Below the pieces are notes generated by a model. The model ran no database searches, was not told the DNA's origin, and worked only from the letters and a program-made list of their open reading frames with translations. The translations under genes and the position numbers were made by a program. From Solwaraspora sp. WMMD406 (GTDB lineage Bacteria; Actinomycetota; Actinomycetes; Mycobacteriales; Micromonosporaceae), in NCBI RefSeq assembly GCF_029626025.1, contig NZ_JARUBF010000001.1, positions 5,736,001 to 5,800,000 of the forward strand: a DNA stretch of 64,000 nt. The letters run 5' to 3'. Of this stretch, positions 33,582 through 41,346 are shown in pieces. Every line of letters begins with the position of its first letter. Position 1 is the stretch's first letter.

Positions 33582-34648
33582 GTCGCGGCGCAGGAGACGA
33601 CGCTGCAGAAGTTGCTCGAAGGCACCAAGCAGTACCAGGTGCCGCTGTACCAGCGGACGTACTCGTGGTCCGAGCAGCAGTGCAAGGGGCTCTGGGAGGA
33701 CATCAAGAAGCTCGCCGAGGACCGCCGCGCCGACCCGGCCGCCACCCACTTCATCGGCTCGGTGGTGCTGGCACCCAGCCCCGGTCTCGGCCCGGTCGGG
33801 GTGCAGGAGTTCCTGGTCGTCGACGGGCAGCAGCGCCTCACCACCCTGTCGATCCTGCTCTGCGCGATCCGGGACCACCGGGCGAAGACCGAGGATCCGA
33901 AGCACCGGGGGCGCATCGAGCAGCTGTATTTGATCAACCAGTTCGAGTCCGATCCGCACCGGCTCAAACTCGTACCCACCCAGGCTGACCGGGACGCGTA
34001 CCTGGCCTGTGTGGAGTCGACCCCGCAGGTCGGCGGCAGCGACCACGTCGGCTCGGCGTACCGGTTCTTCGCCAGCCGGCTGCGGGAGTACGACGACCCC
34101 GAGGACCCGTTCGACATCGCGCGGATCGAGAACGCCGTCATCACCGGGTTGGCACTGGTGGCGGTCACCGCGCAGGCCGGCGACAACGTCTACCGGATCT
34201 TCGAGTCGCTGAACAACACCGGCCTGCAGTTGACCCAGGCCGACCTGCTGCGCAACTACCTTTTCATGCGGCTGCCGACCCGGGGCGAGACCGTCTACAG
34301 GTCGCTGTGGTTCCCGCTGCAGGAGAGGACCTCGAGCTGCTCTTCTGGCTCGACCTGGTGCAGCGCGACGGCCGCGCCAAGCAGACCGACATCTATGCCG
34401 CGCACCAGAAGCGGCTCAACGGCATGCGCGGCGAGGCGGAGATCGAAGCGGAGGTACGCCGGTTCAGTCACCTCGGCGCGCTGCTGAAGATCATCCTGCA
34501 CCCGCAGAACGAGCCCGACCCCGAGGTCCGGCGGCGGCTGACCCGGCTGCACGCCTGGGGCGCCACCACCGTCTACCCGCTGCTGCAGCAGGTGTCCTGG
34601 ACCGACCAGCCCAGCCCTTTCCTACCGGTGTCATCACCCCTGGGGTAG
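33582..34648 (+). pseudogene. Broken DUF262 (GmrS/GmrD-type) gene
   Basis: The N-terminal DUF262 region is clear: ETTLQKLLEGTKQYQVPLYQ, RTYSWSEQQ, FLVVDGQQRLTTLSILL and IFESLNNTGLQLTQADLLRNYLFM. Three defects point to decay. The usual start codon before AAQETT is missing (GTC, after a TAG). A frameshift near 34318-34330 moves the continuation (EDLELLFWLDLVQRDGRAKQ) to another frame. The C-terminal half is replaced by a short unrelated tail ending at 34648, while relatives run to about 600-700 residues. DUF262 proteins are modification-dependent restriction enzymes; this copy is probably inactive. Confidence 0.8.
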
Positions 34649-34796
34649 CCTGCCCGGCTCGTGCTGCGCTGCTCCGGCGGACTTCCAGCGGCTGGGTGAC
34701 GGCCTAGCTGAGCGAACGGCGTGATCGTTCATTCACAGGTTTCGCCAGGCTTTCAGTGATCGGTCTGATCGCCTCAGTCGCGGACGACAACTGCCA

Positions 34797-34818
34797 GATA
34801 GTGGCGCGCGTCACTATC
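34797..34818. promoter_or_regulatory. Inverted repeat upstream of the 34.9-kb operon
   Basis: GATAGTG and CACTATC form perfect 7-bp arms around an 8-base GC-rich centre. The element lies 24 bases upstream of the -35 hexamer of the SDR promoter, a typical activator position. The LuxR-family protein encoded at the end of this operon is a candidate binder (inference). The rest of 34649-34796 shows no gene. Confidence 0.6.
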
Positions 34819-34841
34819 GATGATCACGTATTGCTGAAGGA

Positions 34842-34871
34842 TTGACCCCAAACAGTGACCATGCCTACAGT
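34842..34871 (+). promoter_or_regulatory. Housekeeping-type promoter of the SDR-SGNH-peptide operon
   Basis: TTGACC (34842-34847), 18-base spacer, TACAGT (34866-34871). The predicted start of transcription is near 34878, leaving a leader of about 38 bases with CGGGGG before the ATG at 34916. Confidence 0.6.
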
Positions 34872-34915
34872 CGCCTCGTTGCATACATCTGTATCAGTCG
34901 ATCTTCGGGGGAACC

Positions 34916-35725
34916 ATGCCTGGCCTCGCGGTGGTAACTGGCGCAAGTAGCGGAATCGGCGCCGCGACGGCGGTCCGGCTCGCCGACGACGGTTACCACG
35001 TGGTCCTGGTGGCTCGCCGGAAAGCCCGGCTGGAGTCGCTCGCCGACAAGATCCAGGGACGGGTGGCCCAGGTCGACGTCACCGATCGGGCCGCCGTCCG
35101 TACGATGACCGACTCGATCCCCTCCTGTGACGTGCTGGTCAACAACGCCGGAGGCGCCTTCGGCGCGGACGAGGTCGCCACCGGCGACCCCGCCGACTGG
35201 GAACGGATGTTCCAGATCAACGTGCTGGGCACCCTGCACCTCACCCAGGCGTTGCTGCCCAAACTCAGCGCGGGAAGTGGCGGCACCATCGTCAACATCA
35301 CCTCCACCGCCGCCTCCGTCAACTACGAAACCGGCGGCGGCTATTCGGCGGCCAAGCACGCCCAGCACGCGTTGACCGAAACCCTCCGGTTGGAATTGTG
35401 CGGACAGCCCGTACGGGTCGTCGAGATCGCGCCCGGCATGGTCCGGACCGACGAATTCGCGCTCAACCGGTTCCGGGGTGACGCCGCGCGGGCCGCCGCC
35501 GTCTACGCAGGAGTCGAGCAGCCGCTGTCCGCCGAGGACGTCGCCGCGTGTGTGTCCTTCGTCGTGGGACTGCCGGGGCACGTCAACGTCGACCGTTTGG
35601 TGGTTCGGCCACTCGCCCAGGCGGCACAGCACAAGGTCCACCGGTCCGCCATCGGCGCGGCCCCGGTCCAGCAGACCGCCACGGCACGGTCCGGTCCGCC
35701 GGGGGTCCCGGGCTGCGCGATCTGA
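34916..35725 (+). CDS. Short-chain dehydrogenase/reductase (SDR)
   Basis: A 269-residue classical SDR: cofactor motif VTGASSGIGAAT (residues 7-18), VNNAGG near 75, catalytic Ser in ITSTAAS, Tyr143 and Lys147 in YSAAKHA, and APGMVRT. An Arg after the first strand (ARRKARL) suggests NADPH. The last 35 residues (from about 235) are a Pro/Gly/Thr-rich tail absent in typical 240-residue members. It is the first gene after a clear promoter and is followed at 169 bases by the SGNH hydrolase gene. Substrate unknown. Confidence 0.93.
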   Translation: MPGLAVVTGASSGIGAATAVRLADDGYHVVLVARRKARLESLADKIQGRVAQVDVTDRAAVRTMTDSIPSCDVLVNNAGGAFGADEVATGDPADWERMFQINVLGTLHLTQALLPKLSAGSGGTIVNITSTAASVNYETGGGYSAAKHAQHALTETLRLELCGQPVRVVEIAPGMVRTDEFALNRFRGDAARAAAVYAGVEQPLSAEDVAACVSFVVGLPGHVNVDRLVVRPLAQAAQHKVHRSAIGAAPVQQTATARSGPPGVPGCAI

Positions 35726-35894
35726 CCATCCGTCCCGTCCATCATCGTCGAGCCTGGCCGGGCTCGTCCGCCTGACCCACCGGCCGCGACAACCCACGCC
35801 CGTCCGACGCCAGTCGCACGTGGCCGCAGAAAGTGCCGTCGAAGCGCCTCATCCGCCCCTGTCCTGACGAGATCCGCAAGGAGCTGCTACCGCC

Positions 35895-36935
35895 ATGTCC
35901 GCACGTGCGGCTTTGACCCCCCAGATGCTCCAGTACGACGACTTCGACGACCGGTCACAGACTCGCTGGTTGCCGTACCTCATGTACTTTCACCGCGCGG
36001 ACTACCGGTCGGACGTGATCACCACCGACCGGCTCGGTTTCCGCCCGTCACAAGGCCCACAAGGACCCGACGGCGCCGGTCATGCCGGGCAGGCGTCGGC
36101 CGGGGCCCGGCTGCCGGACGGATCGGTCCGGTTGCTGGTCGGCAGCTCCAGCGCCTTCGGCATCGGGGTCACCGCCGACGACCAGACGATGGCCACGCTG
36201 CTGTGGTCGCGGTACGCGCCGTCGAAGCCGTGGCTCAACTTCGCCGGCCGTAGCTTCAACTCCACTCAGGAGGCAATGCTGTTCCTACTGTTCCGTCACC
36301 TGCTGCCACCGATCGACGAGATCGTGTTCTTCTCCGGCCTCAACGATCTGGCGTTGAGCCGTCTCCCCGCCGAGCAGCGCGGCGAGCACGGTGCCTTCTT
36401 CAACTGTGGCGAGTACTTCAACGCCATGGAGACGCTCCGTGCCGCGCACCGCAAGCCACAGGGCCGCCTCGGCCGCCGGCTACGGGCCGGCGGCGGCACC
36501 GCTTCCCCGACGGAACCCGAGGTCCGGCCACTGCCCGAACGGGTGTCGGGCGCGGTCGAACTGACCGCCCGCAACCTCGACAGTTGGCGGCTGCTGGCAC
36601 CGGACGCCCGGATCTCGTACGTCCTGCAGCCGCTGGCGACCTGGATCCGCGACGACCCGGCGCCCGAGGAACGGCAGCTCTTCGGCGAGCTGGACGAGAT
36701 TTCGAACTTCTGGCAGTTGTACGGCGACATCGCGACCCGGGAGACCGGCCGGACCTACGCCGCGCAGCTACGGGAGGCCTGCGAGAAGCGCGACATCAGA
36801 TTCGTGGACATCTCACCGGCGTTGGCCGAGACGGTTTCGCCGACCGACTGGATGTTCGTCGATCGGGCGCACTTCACCGACCTGGGCTCGGACATCGTCA
36901 CCCGGGTCCTCGCCGAACAACTGGAACTGTCCTGA
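35895..36935 (+). CDS. SGNH/GDSL-hydrolase-like protein
   Basis: A 346-residue protein. SGNH blocks in order: LLVGSSSAFGIGV (block I Ser), NFAGRSFNSTQE (block II Gly), FFSGLNDLALS (block III Asn) and FVDRAHFTDLGSDI (block V Asp and His). There is no signal peptide, so it acts inside the cell. In sugar and antibiotic loci, cytoplasmic SGNH-like proteins often accompany carbamoyltransferase and SxtJ-type genes, as here. AGGAG lies about 12 bases before the ATG. The substrate may be an ester on the pathway intermediate or the small peptide encoded next; this is inference. Confidence 0.85.
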   Translation: MSARAALTPQMLQYDDFDDRSQTRWLPYLMYFHRADYRSDVITTDRLGFRPSQGPQGPDGAGHAGQASAGARLPDGSVRLLVGSSSAFGIGVTADDQTMATLLWSRYAPSKPWLNFAGRSFNSTQEAMLFLLFRHLLPPIDEIVFFSGLNDLALSRLPAEQRGEHGAFFNCGEYFNAMETLRAAHRKPQGRLGRRLRAGGGTASPTEPEVRPLPERVSGAVELTARNLDSWRLLAPDARISYVLQPLATWIRDDPAPEERQLFGELDEISNFWQLYGDIATRETGRTYAAQLREACEKRDIRFVDISPALAETVSPTDWMFVDRAHFTDLGSDIVTRVLAEQLELS

Positions 36936-36999
36936 CCCCGGCCGCCCCTGACGCCGGCCGTCCTGACGACAACTCGTCTACCGACCGAAAGGTGATCCG

Positions 37000-37086
37000 A
37001 TGTCGCTCATCAAGCGTCTCTTCGCCCGCATCTTCCGCCGCAAGCCGAAGCCTAACTCCGACGCCTCCATCTACCCCATGTTCTAG
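37000..37086 (+). CDS. 28-residue peptide, possible precursor or scaffold
   Basis: A very short gene too small for standard gene finders. The ATG at 37000 follows AAGGTGA at a good distance, and the stop lies 17 bases before the next gene, which has its own ribosome site. The peptide has a cationic amphipathic N-terminal helix (SLIKRLFARIFRR), a KPKPN break, and a C-terminal SDASIYPMF. The ending recalls the FIYT(L/I)F terminus of DUF5989 proteins that neighbour carbamoyltransferase and SxtJ genes. Either it is a miniature DUF5989-like helper, or a RiPP-like precursor or carrier peptide worked on by the following oxygenase-like enzyme. No Cys is present. Confidence 0.7.
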   Translation: MSLIKRLFARIFRRKPKPNSDASIYPMF

Positions 37087-37103
37087 CCGGGAGGAGAAGA
37101 ACC

Positions 37104-39284
37104 ATGGACGGCCTCGACGCCAGGGGTGTCTACGCCTACGTCTTCGACCCCGAGCTGCTGCTACCGCCCCGCTGGGCCGACGAGATCGATCGGGAGGTCA
37201 CCCGGTTGGCCGGACCCGCCCCCGGACCAACCGCCGGACCCGCCCCCGGACCAACCGCCGGACCCGCCGCCGCGCCGGCACCGTCGTGGGACGAGCTGGT
37301 GGCCGAGGCTCGGCAGGAGCTGGACCGGGTCCGGCAGCGCCAGGACGCCCTGTGGCGGCAGCTCGACGAACGGACCGAAGCGGTGCTGGTCCGGCGGGCG
37401 GTCGTCAGCTACGCGCCGATCGCCCTGATCGGCGGGGCGTGGTTGCAGTGGCTCAGCGATCCCAGCAACGCCGACGAGGCGCTGACCATGCAGGTGCTCG
37501 CGCTGTACGCGAACGACGTCGGCGTCGGCCGGCCACGTGCCGCCCGGGGCAGCGCCTACCTCACCTTGCTGCGGCACCTGTCGTGCTCGGAGAACGCGGT
37601 GCCGACCACGCGGCTGACCATCGATCCGAGGGTCCCGGACAGTGCCTTCTATCTGCCCGCGCTGTTGCTGGCGATGAGCCGGATGCCGGACCGGTTCCGG
37701 CCCGAGATCCTCGGCGCCGACCTGTATCTGCGAGCTGTCGGCCTGCCGCCGGCGCTGGCCGAGGTGCGCCGGCTGATGCCGAACGCCACCGACTGGGACC
37801 GGATCGACACCAGTGCGAGCCTGGTCGGGATCCGGGAAGCCGTCGACCTGCTTGGCGTCGACGGCACCGCCGGACCCCGCGTCGCCAGCGGATTCCGTTG
37901 GGCGGCGGCGGCGGACCGGCGGTTCGCCGAGGAGATCCTGGCCGACCTGACGGCGGCGCGGGATCCGGGGTACGAGATGGCGGAGCTGCTGCGCAACCGG
38001 GCCCGCGAAGGGCTGGTCTACCACCAGCAGTTCCAGTTGGCGGGCCGGTCGCTGTCGGACTGGCTCGCCGACGCCCGTACCGACCCGGGTCCGTTGATGG
38101 CCGCGCTGGCCGGCAGCAAGCTCGTCAAGCCGGGCCGCTCGGCGGCCAGTCCCCTGGTGTCCGGGCTGGTCGGCGAACGCGGGCCGATGTTCCGGGTCTT
38201 CTCCCCGGAGGACCTGGCAGTACTCCGCCGCTGGATCGACGCGCTACCGGCGGAGTCCCTGCCGGTCACCACCGCGACGGTGCCCGGACTCAATATCCGC
38301 GTCTCGGCACCGGCCGGCGACGACAGCCCGGTGACCGACGACGACAGCCCGACGACGGGCCGAACGGGGACCGGCCGAACGGGGCCGCGCCGGGGGGCGA
38401 TGGGTCTGCGCGACGCCTATCACCAGCTGGTCCGCCGGGTGGACACCCCGCAGGTACGGCGATTCGCGCAGGACTACGTCGCCGGCTGGCTCGCCCGCTC
38501 CGCGCACGACCTGGCCGGTGCGGTCAACCAGCTGCCCGCCCGATGGGGCCCGGAAGGGCTGCGGCCCTGGCTGCAGGAGCAGCACGACCGCCACGCGGCC
38601 GAGTTCGACAGCGGCGGCACCGTACCGTCGCGGGAGGACCTGGTCGACGCCACGGTGCAGCTCGCCCCGCTGACCTTGATCGACGGCGCGTGGCTGCAGG
38701 GCTTCACCGACTACGAGCTCGCTTCCTCCGAGTACGGGCACTTCCTGTTCGAGACGTACTGGGACGAGCTGGGCAACGGCGAGCTCAAGCTCAACCATCC
38801 GTTGATCTATCGCGAGGTCCTCGACCAGATGGGAGTACGGCTGCCCCCGACAGGTTCGCCGGAGTTCGCCCACTCGCCGGTGTTGCGCGACGAGTCCTTC
38901 GAGTTGCCGGTCTACTGGCTGAGCGTCGGCCGGTTGGCGCGCACCCACGTACCGGAGATCCTGGGTTTGAACGTGGCGATGGAGCTGTCCGGGGTCGGCG
39001 GCAGCTACCGGCGGGCGCGGATCGCCCTGAAGGAGTACGGCTTCTCGACCCGGTTCGTCGACATCCACAACACGATCGACAACGTGGCGACAGGGCATTC
39101 CGCCTGGGCTGCCGACGCGGTGGACACGTACCTCGGGGCGATCGCGACCACCCACGGCGCCGAGGGTCGCGATGCCGCCTGGGCGCGGGTCCGGGTCGGA
39201 TACCGCTCGCTCAACCCGCCCTCGGACTTCTGGGCCCGTCGGGCGCAGCGGCGAGCCCAGCGGGCCAACGCCGGCCGGCGGTAG
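37104..39284 (+). CDS. Duplicated haem-oxygenase-like di-iron protein (iron-containing redox enzyme family)
   Basis: A 726-residue protein. Residues 1-70 contain two GPAPGPTA repeats. Two helical halves follow (about 85-260 and 500-710) that share AVVSYAPIALIGGAWLQW versus ATVQLAPLTLIDGAWLQG and RFRPEILGADL versus THVPEILGLNV. The C-terminal half keeps a plausible di-iron ligand set: Glu550 (FETYWDELGNG), His565 (NHPLIY), Glu627 (AMELSG), His655, Asp659 and His665 (IHNTIDNVATGH). At the matching N-terminal positions these are replaced (e.g. ALYANDVGVG, YLRAVG). Such HDO enzymes perform N-oxygenation, decarboxylation or C-C cleavage. GGGAGGAG precedes the ATG. It follows the small peptide gene immediately. 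Confidence 0.88.
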   Translation: MDGLDARGVYAYVFDPELLLPPRWADEIDREVTRLAGPAPGPTAGPAPGPTAGPAAAPAPSWDELVAEARQELDRVRQRQDALWRQLDERTEAVLVRRAVVSYAPIALIGGAWLQWLSDPSNADEALTMQVLALYANDVGVGRPRAARGSAYLTLLRHLSCSENAVPTTRLTIDPRVPDSAFYLPALLLAMSRMPDRFRPEILGADLYLRAVGLPPALAEVRRLMPNATDWDRIDTSASLVGIREAVDLLGVDGTAGPRVASGFRWAAAADRRFAEEILADLTAARDPGYEMAELLRNRAREGLVYHQQFQLAGRSLSDWLADARTDPGPLMAALAGSKLVKPGRSAASPLVSGLVGERGPMFRVFSPEDLAVLRRWIDALPAESLPVTTATVPGLNIRVSAPAGDDSPVTDDDSPTTGRTGTGRTGPRRGAMGLRDAYHQLVRRVDTPQVRRFAQDYVAGWLARSAHDLAGAVNQLPARWGPEGLRPWLQEQHDRHAAEFDSGGTVPSREDLVDATVQLAPLTLIDGAWLQGFTDYELASSEYGHFLFETYWDELGNGELKLNHPLIYREVLDQMGVRLPPTGSPEFAHSPVLRDESFELPVYWLSVGRLARTHVPEILGLNVAMELSGVGGSYRRARIALKEYGFSTRFVDIHNTIDNVATGHSAWAADAVDTYLGAIATTHGAEGRDAAWARVRVGYRSLNPPSDFWARRAQRRAQRANAGRR

Positions 39285-39352
39285 CCGACACCACCCGTAG
39301 ACAGATAGCCGATGCCAGCCGTAGCAGCAAAGCCTGACCTGGGGAGCATGCC

Positions 39353-41188
39353 ATGCCTGACCTGGTTCTGGGAGTGTCCGCCTACTACCACGACAGCGCC
39401 GCCGCGCTGATCAGCGACGGCGTGCCGGTCGCGGCCGCCCAGGAGGAGCGGTTCAGCCGCCGCCGGCACGATTCGCGGTTCCCGGCCCGGGCCGTGCGCT
39501 ACTGCCTGGAGCACGCCGGGGTCGACCTGGGTGCCGTGTCCACGGTCGCCTACTACGAGGATCCGCGACTGAAGTTCCGCCGGGTGCTGGCCAGCTACCT
39601 GGGTGGGGTACCGGCCGGCTTCGCGTCGTTTCGGCAGACACTGCCCGAGTGGCGGTCGTGGAAGCGGGAAGCGGATCGGACCGTCGCCGACGAACTGCGC
39701 GAACTGGGACTCGGTCCGGTGCCGCCGGTGGTGTGCCGTCGCCACCACGAGTCGCACGCGGCGTCGGCGTTCCTGCCCAGCCCGTACGATTCGGCGGCGG
39801 TGCTCTGCATCGACGGGGTGGGCGAATGGGCCACCACCACGCTGTGGCACGGGCGTGGGGCGACGGTGGAACCACTGGTCGAGATCCAGTTCCCGCACTC
39901 GCTCGGCATGCTGTATTCGGCGTTCACCTACTACTGCGGGTTCAAGGTGGACTCCGGCGAGTACAAGGTGATGGGGCTGGCCCCGTACGGCCGGCCGACC
40001 TACGTCCAGCGGATCCGTGACGAGCTCATCGACGTCAAGCCGGACGGATCGTTCCGGTTGAACATGCGCTACTTCGAGTACCTGCGGGGGCAGGTGATGA
40101 CCGGGCGGGGGTTCGAGCGGCTGTTCGGCGGTCCGCGCCGGCAGCCCGAGGCGGCGCTGACCCAGCGGGAGTTCGACCTCGCCGCGTCGGTGCAGCAGGT
40201 GACCGAGGAGGTGGTGCTGCGGTTGGCGCGGACGGCCCGGACGATGACCGGGGAGTCGCGGCTGTGCCTGGCTGGTGGGGTGGCACTCAACTGCGTGGCC
40301 AACGGCAAGATCGTGCAGGAGGGGATCTTCGACGAGGTCTGGGTGCAGCCGGCGGCCGGTGACGCCGGTGGTTCGCTCGGTGCCGCGATGCTCGTCGCCG
40401 CCGAGCGGGGTGCGGCGCGGCACCGTCCGGGTCCCGGGCGGGACGCGATGTCGGGGTCGCTGCTCGGCCCGGCGTACGGCGACGAGGAGATCGCGGCCTA
40501 CCTGGACGAGCGCTCGGCGCCGTATGTCCGGCTCACCGGGGACGAGTTGGCCCGGAGGGTCGCGGCGCTGCTGGACGCCGGCAAGATCGTCGGCTGGTTC
40601 CAGGGGCGGATGGAGTTCGGTCCGCGGGCGCTCGGGGCGCGGTCCATCCTCGGCGATCCCCGCAATCCGACCATGCAGTCGGCGATGAACGTCAAAATCA
40701 AGTTCAGGGAGTCGTTCCGGCCGTTCGCGCCGTCGGTGCTCGCTCCGGACGCCAAGGAGTACTTCGAACTCACCCAGGACAGCCCGTACATGTTGATCGT
40801 CGCGCCGGTCGCGGCCGCCCAGCGGGTCCAGTCCGACGCCCCGGCGGATCTCTCCGGCCTCGACCTGCTGCGGGTCCGACGGTCGACGATCCCGGCGGTC
40901 ACCCACGTCGATTCCTCGGCCCGGGTGCAGACGGTGACGCCCGAGGACAACCCGACCTATCACCGGCTGCTGGCCGCTTTCAAGGAATTGACCGGCTGCC
41001 CGGTCGTCGTCAACACCTCGTTCAATGTACGGGGCGAGCCGATCGTCAACACTCCGGCCGACGCCTACACCTGCTTCATGCGGACGAACATCGATTATCT
41101 GGCCATCGGAGGATACCTCCTCGACAAGGCGGATCAGCCGCCGTGGCAAGAGAAGGACGACTGGCGCGACGCCATCCCACTCGATTGA
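39353..41188 (+). CDS. O-carbamoyltransferase (NodU/CmcH/TobZ family)
   Basis: A 611-residue enzyme transferring a carbamoyl group from carbamoyl phosphate through a carbamoyl-adenylate to a hydroxyl. The N-terminal Kae1-like domain has LGVSAYYHDSAAALISDG, RRHHESHAASAF (His131, His132, His135), LCIDGVGEWATTTL and YKVMGLAPYG. The C-terminal YrdC-like domain has CLAGGVALNCVANGKI, QPAAGDAGGSLGAA, FQGRMEFGPRALGARSIL and KIKFRESFRPFAPS. Length matches the family. GGGGAG lies before the ATG. It shows that the product of this locus probably bears a carbamate; the acceptor is not evident. Confidence 0.95.
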   Translation: MPDLVLGVSAYYHDSAAALISDGVPVAAAQEERFSRRRHDSRFPARAVRYCLEHAGVDLGAVSTVAYYEDPRLKFRRVLASYLGGVPAGFASFRQTLPEWRSWKREADRTVADELRELGLGPVPPVVCRRHHESHAASAFLPSPYDSAAVLCIDGVGEWATTTLWHGRGATVEPLVEIQFPHSLGMLYSAFTYYCGFKVDSGEYKVMGLAPYGRPTYVQRIRDELIDVKPDGSFRLNMRYFEYLRGQVMTGRGFERLFGGPRRQPEAALTQREFDLAASVQQVTEEVVLRLARTARTMTGESRLCLAGGVALNCVANGKIVQEGIFDEVWVQPAAGDAGGSLGAAMLVAAERGAARHRPGPGRDAMSGSLLGPAYGDEEIAAYLDERSAPYVRLTGDELARRVAALLDAGKIVGWFQGRMEFGPRALGARSILGDPRNPTMQSAMNVKIKFRESFRPFAPSVLAPDAKEYFELTQDSPYMLIVAPVAAAQRVQSDAPADLSGLDLLRVRRSTIPAVTHVDSSARVQTVTPEDNPTYHRLLAAFKELTGCPVVVNTSFNVRGEPIVNTPADAYTCFMRTNIDYLAIGGYLLDKADQPPWQEKDDWRDAIPLD

Positions 41189-41202
41189 CAGGAGATGTCA
41201 TC

Positions 41203-41346
41203 GTGACCGCACTGCTGTTCCTGTTCTATTTTCTCGTCATGACGCCGGTCGGCTGGTTGGCCCGGATCGGCCCGGATCCGATGCGGCGGCGCTGGCGGCG
41301 ACAGGCCGACAGCTACTGGACACCGTCGCGGGTCGACCATGAGTGA
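41203..41346 (+). CDS. Miniature SxtJ-like membrane protein
   Basis: A 47-residue protein starting at GTG 41203 with AGGAG 10 bases upstream. One membrane helix (TALLFLFYFLVMTPVGWLARI) is followed by GPDPMRRRWRRQADSYWTP. This matches the C-terminal part of SxtJ-type proteins, which are about 130 residues, carry TPxGxxxR after the last helix and end in SYW, and lie next to carbamoyltransferase genes. Here only the last helix remains. It overlaps the regulator gene by 8 bases, so the arrangement is maintained as an operon. Role unknown. Confidence 0.72.
   Translation: MTALLFLFYFLVMTPVGWLARIGPDPMRRRWRRQADSYWTPSRVDHE

Noticed and set aside
36936-36962. A GGCCG/CGGCC inverted repeat after the SGNH gene as a terminator
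   Set aside because: The stem is only five base pairs with a ten-base loop, and the downstream peptide and HDO genes appear to belong to the same operon.
36584-39337. A 917-codon open frame on the plus strand overlapping the HDO gene
   Set aside because: Out-of-frame shadow with Gly/Arg/Ala-rich composition; the HDO frame has clear motifs and a good ribosome site.
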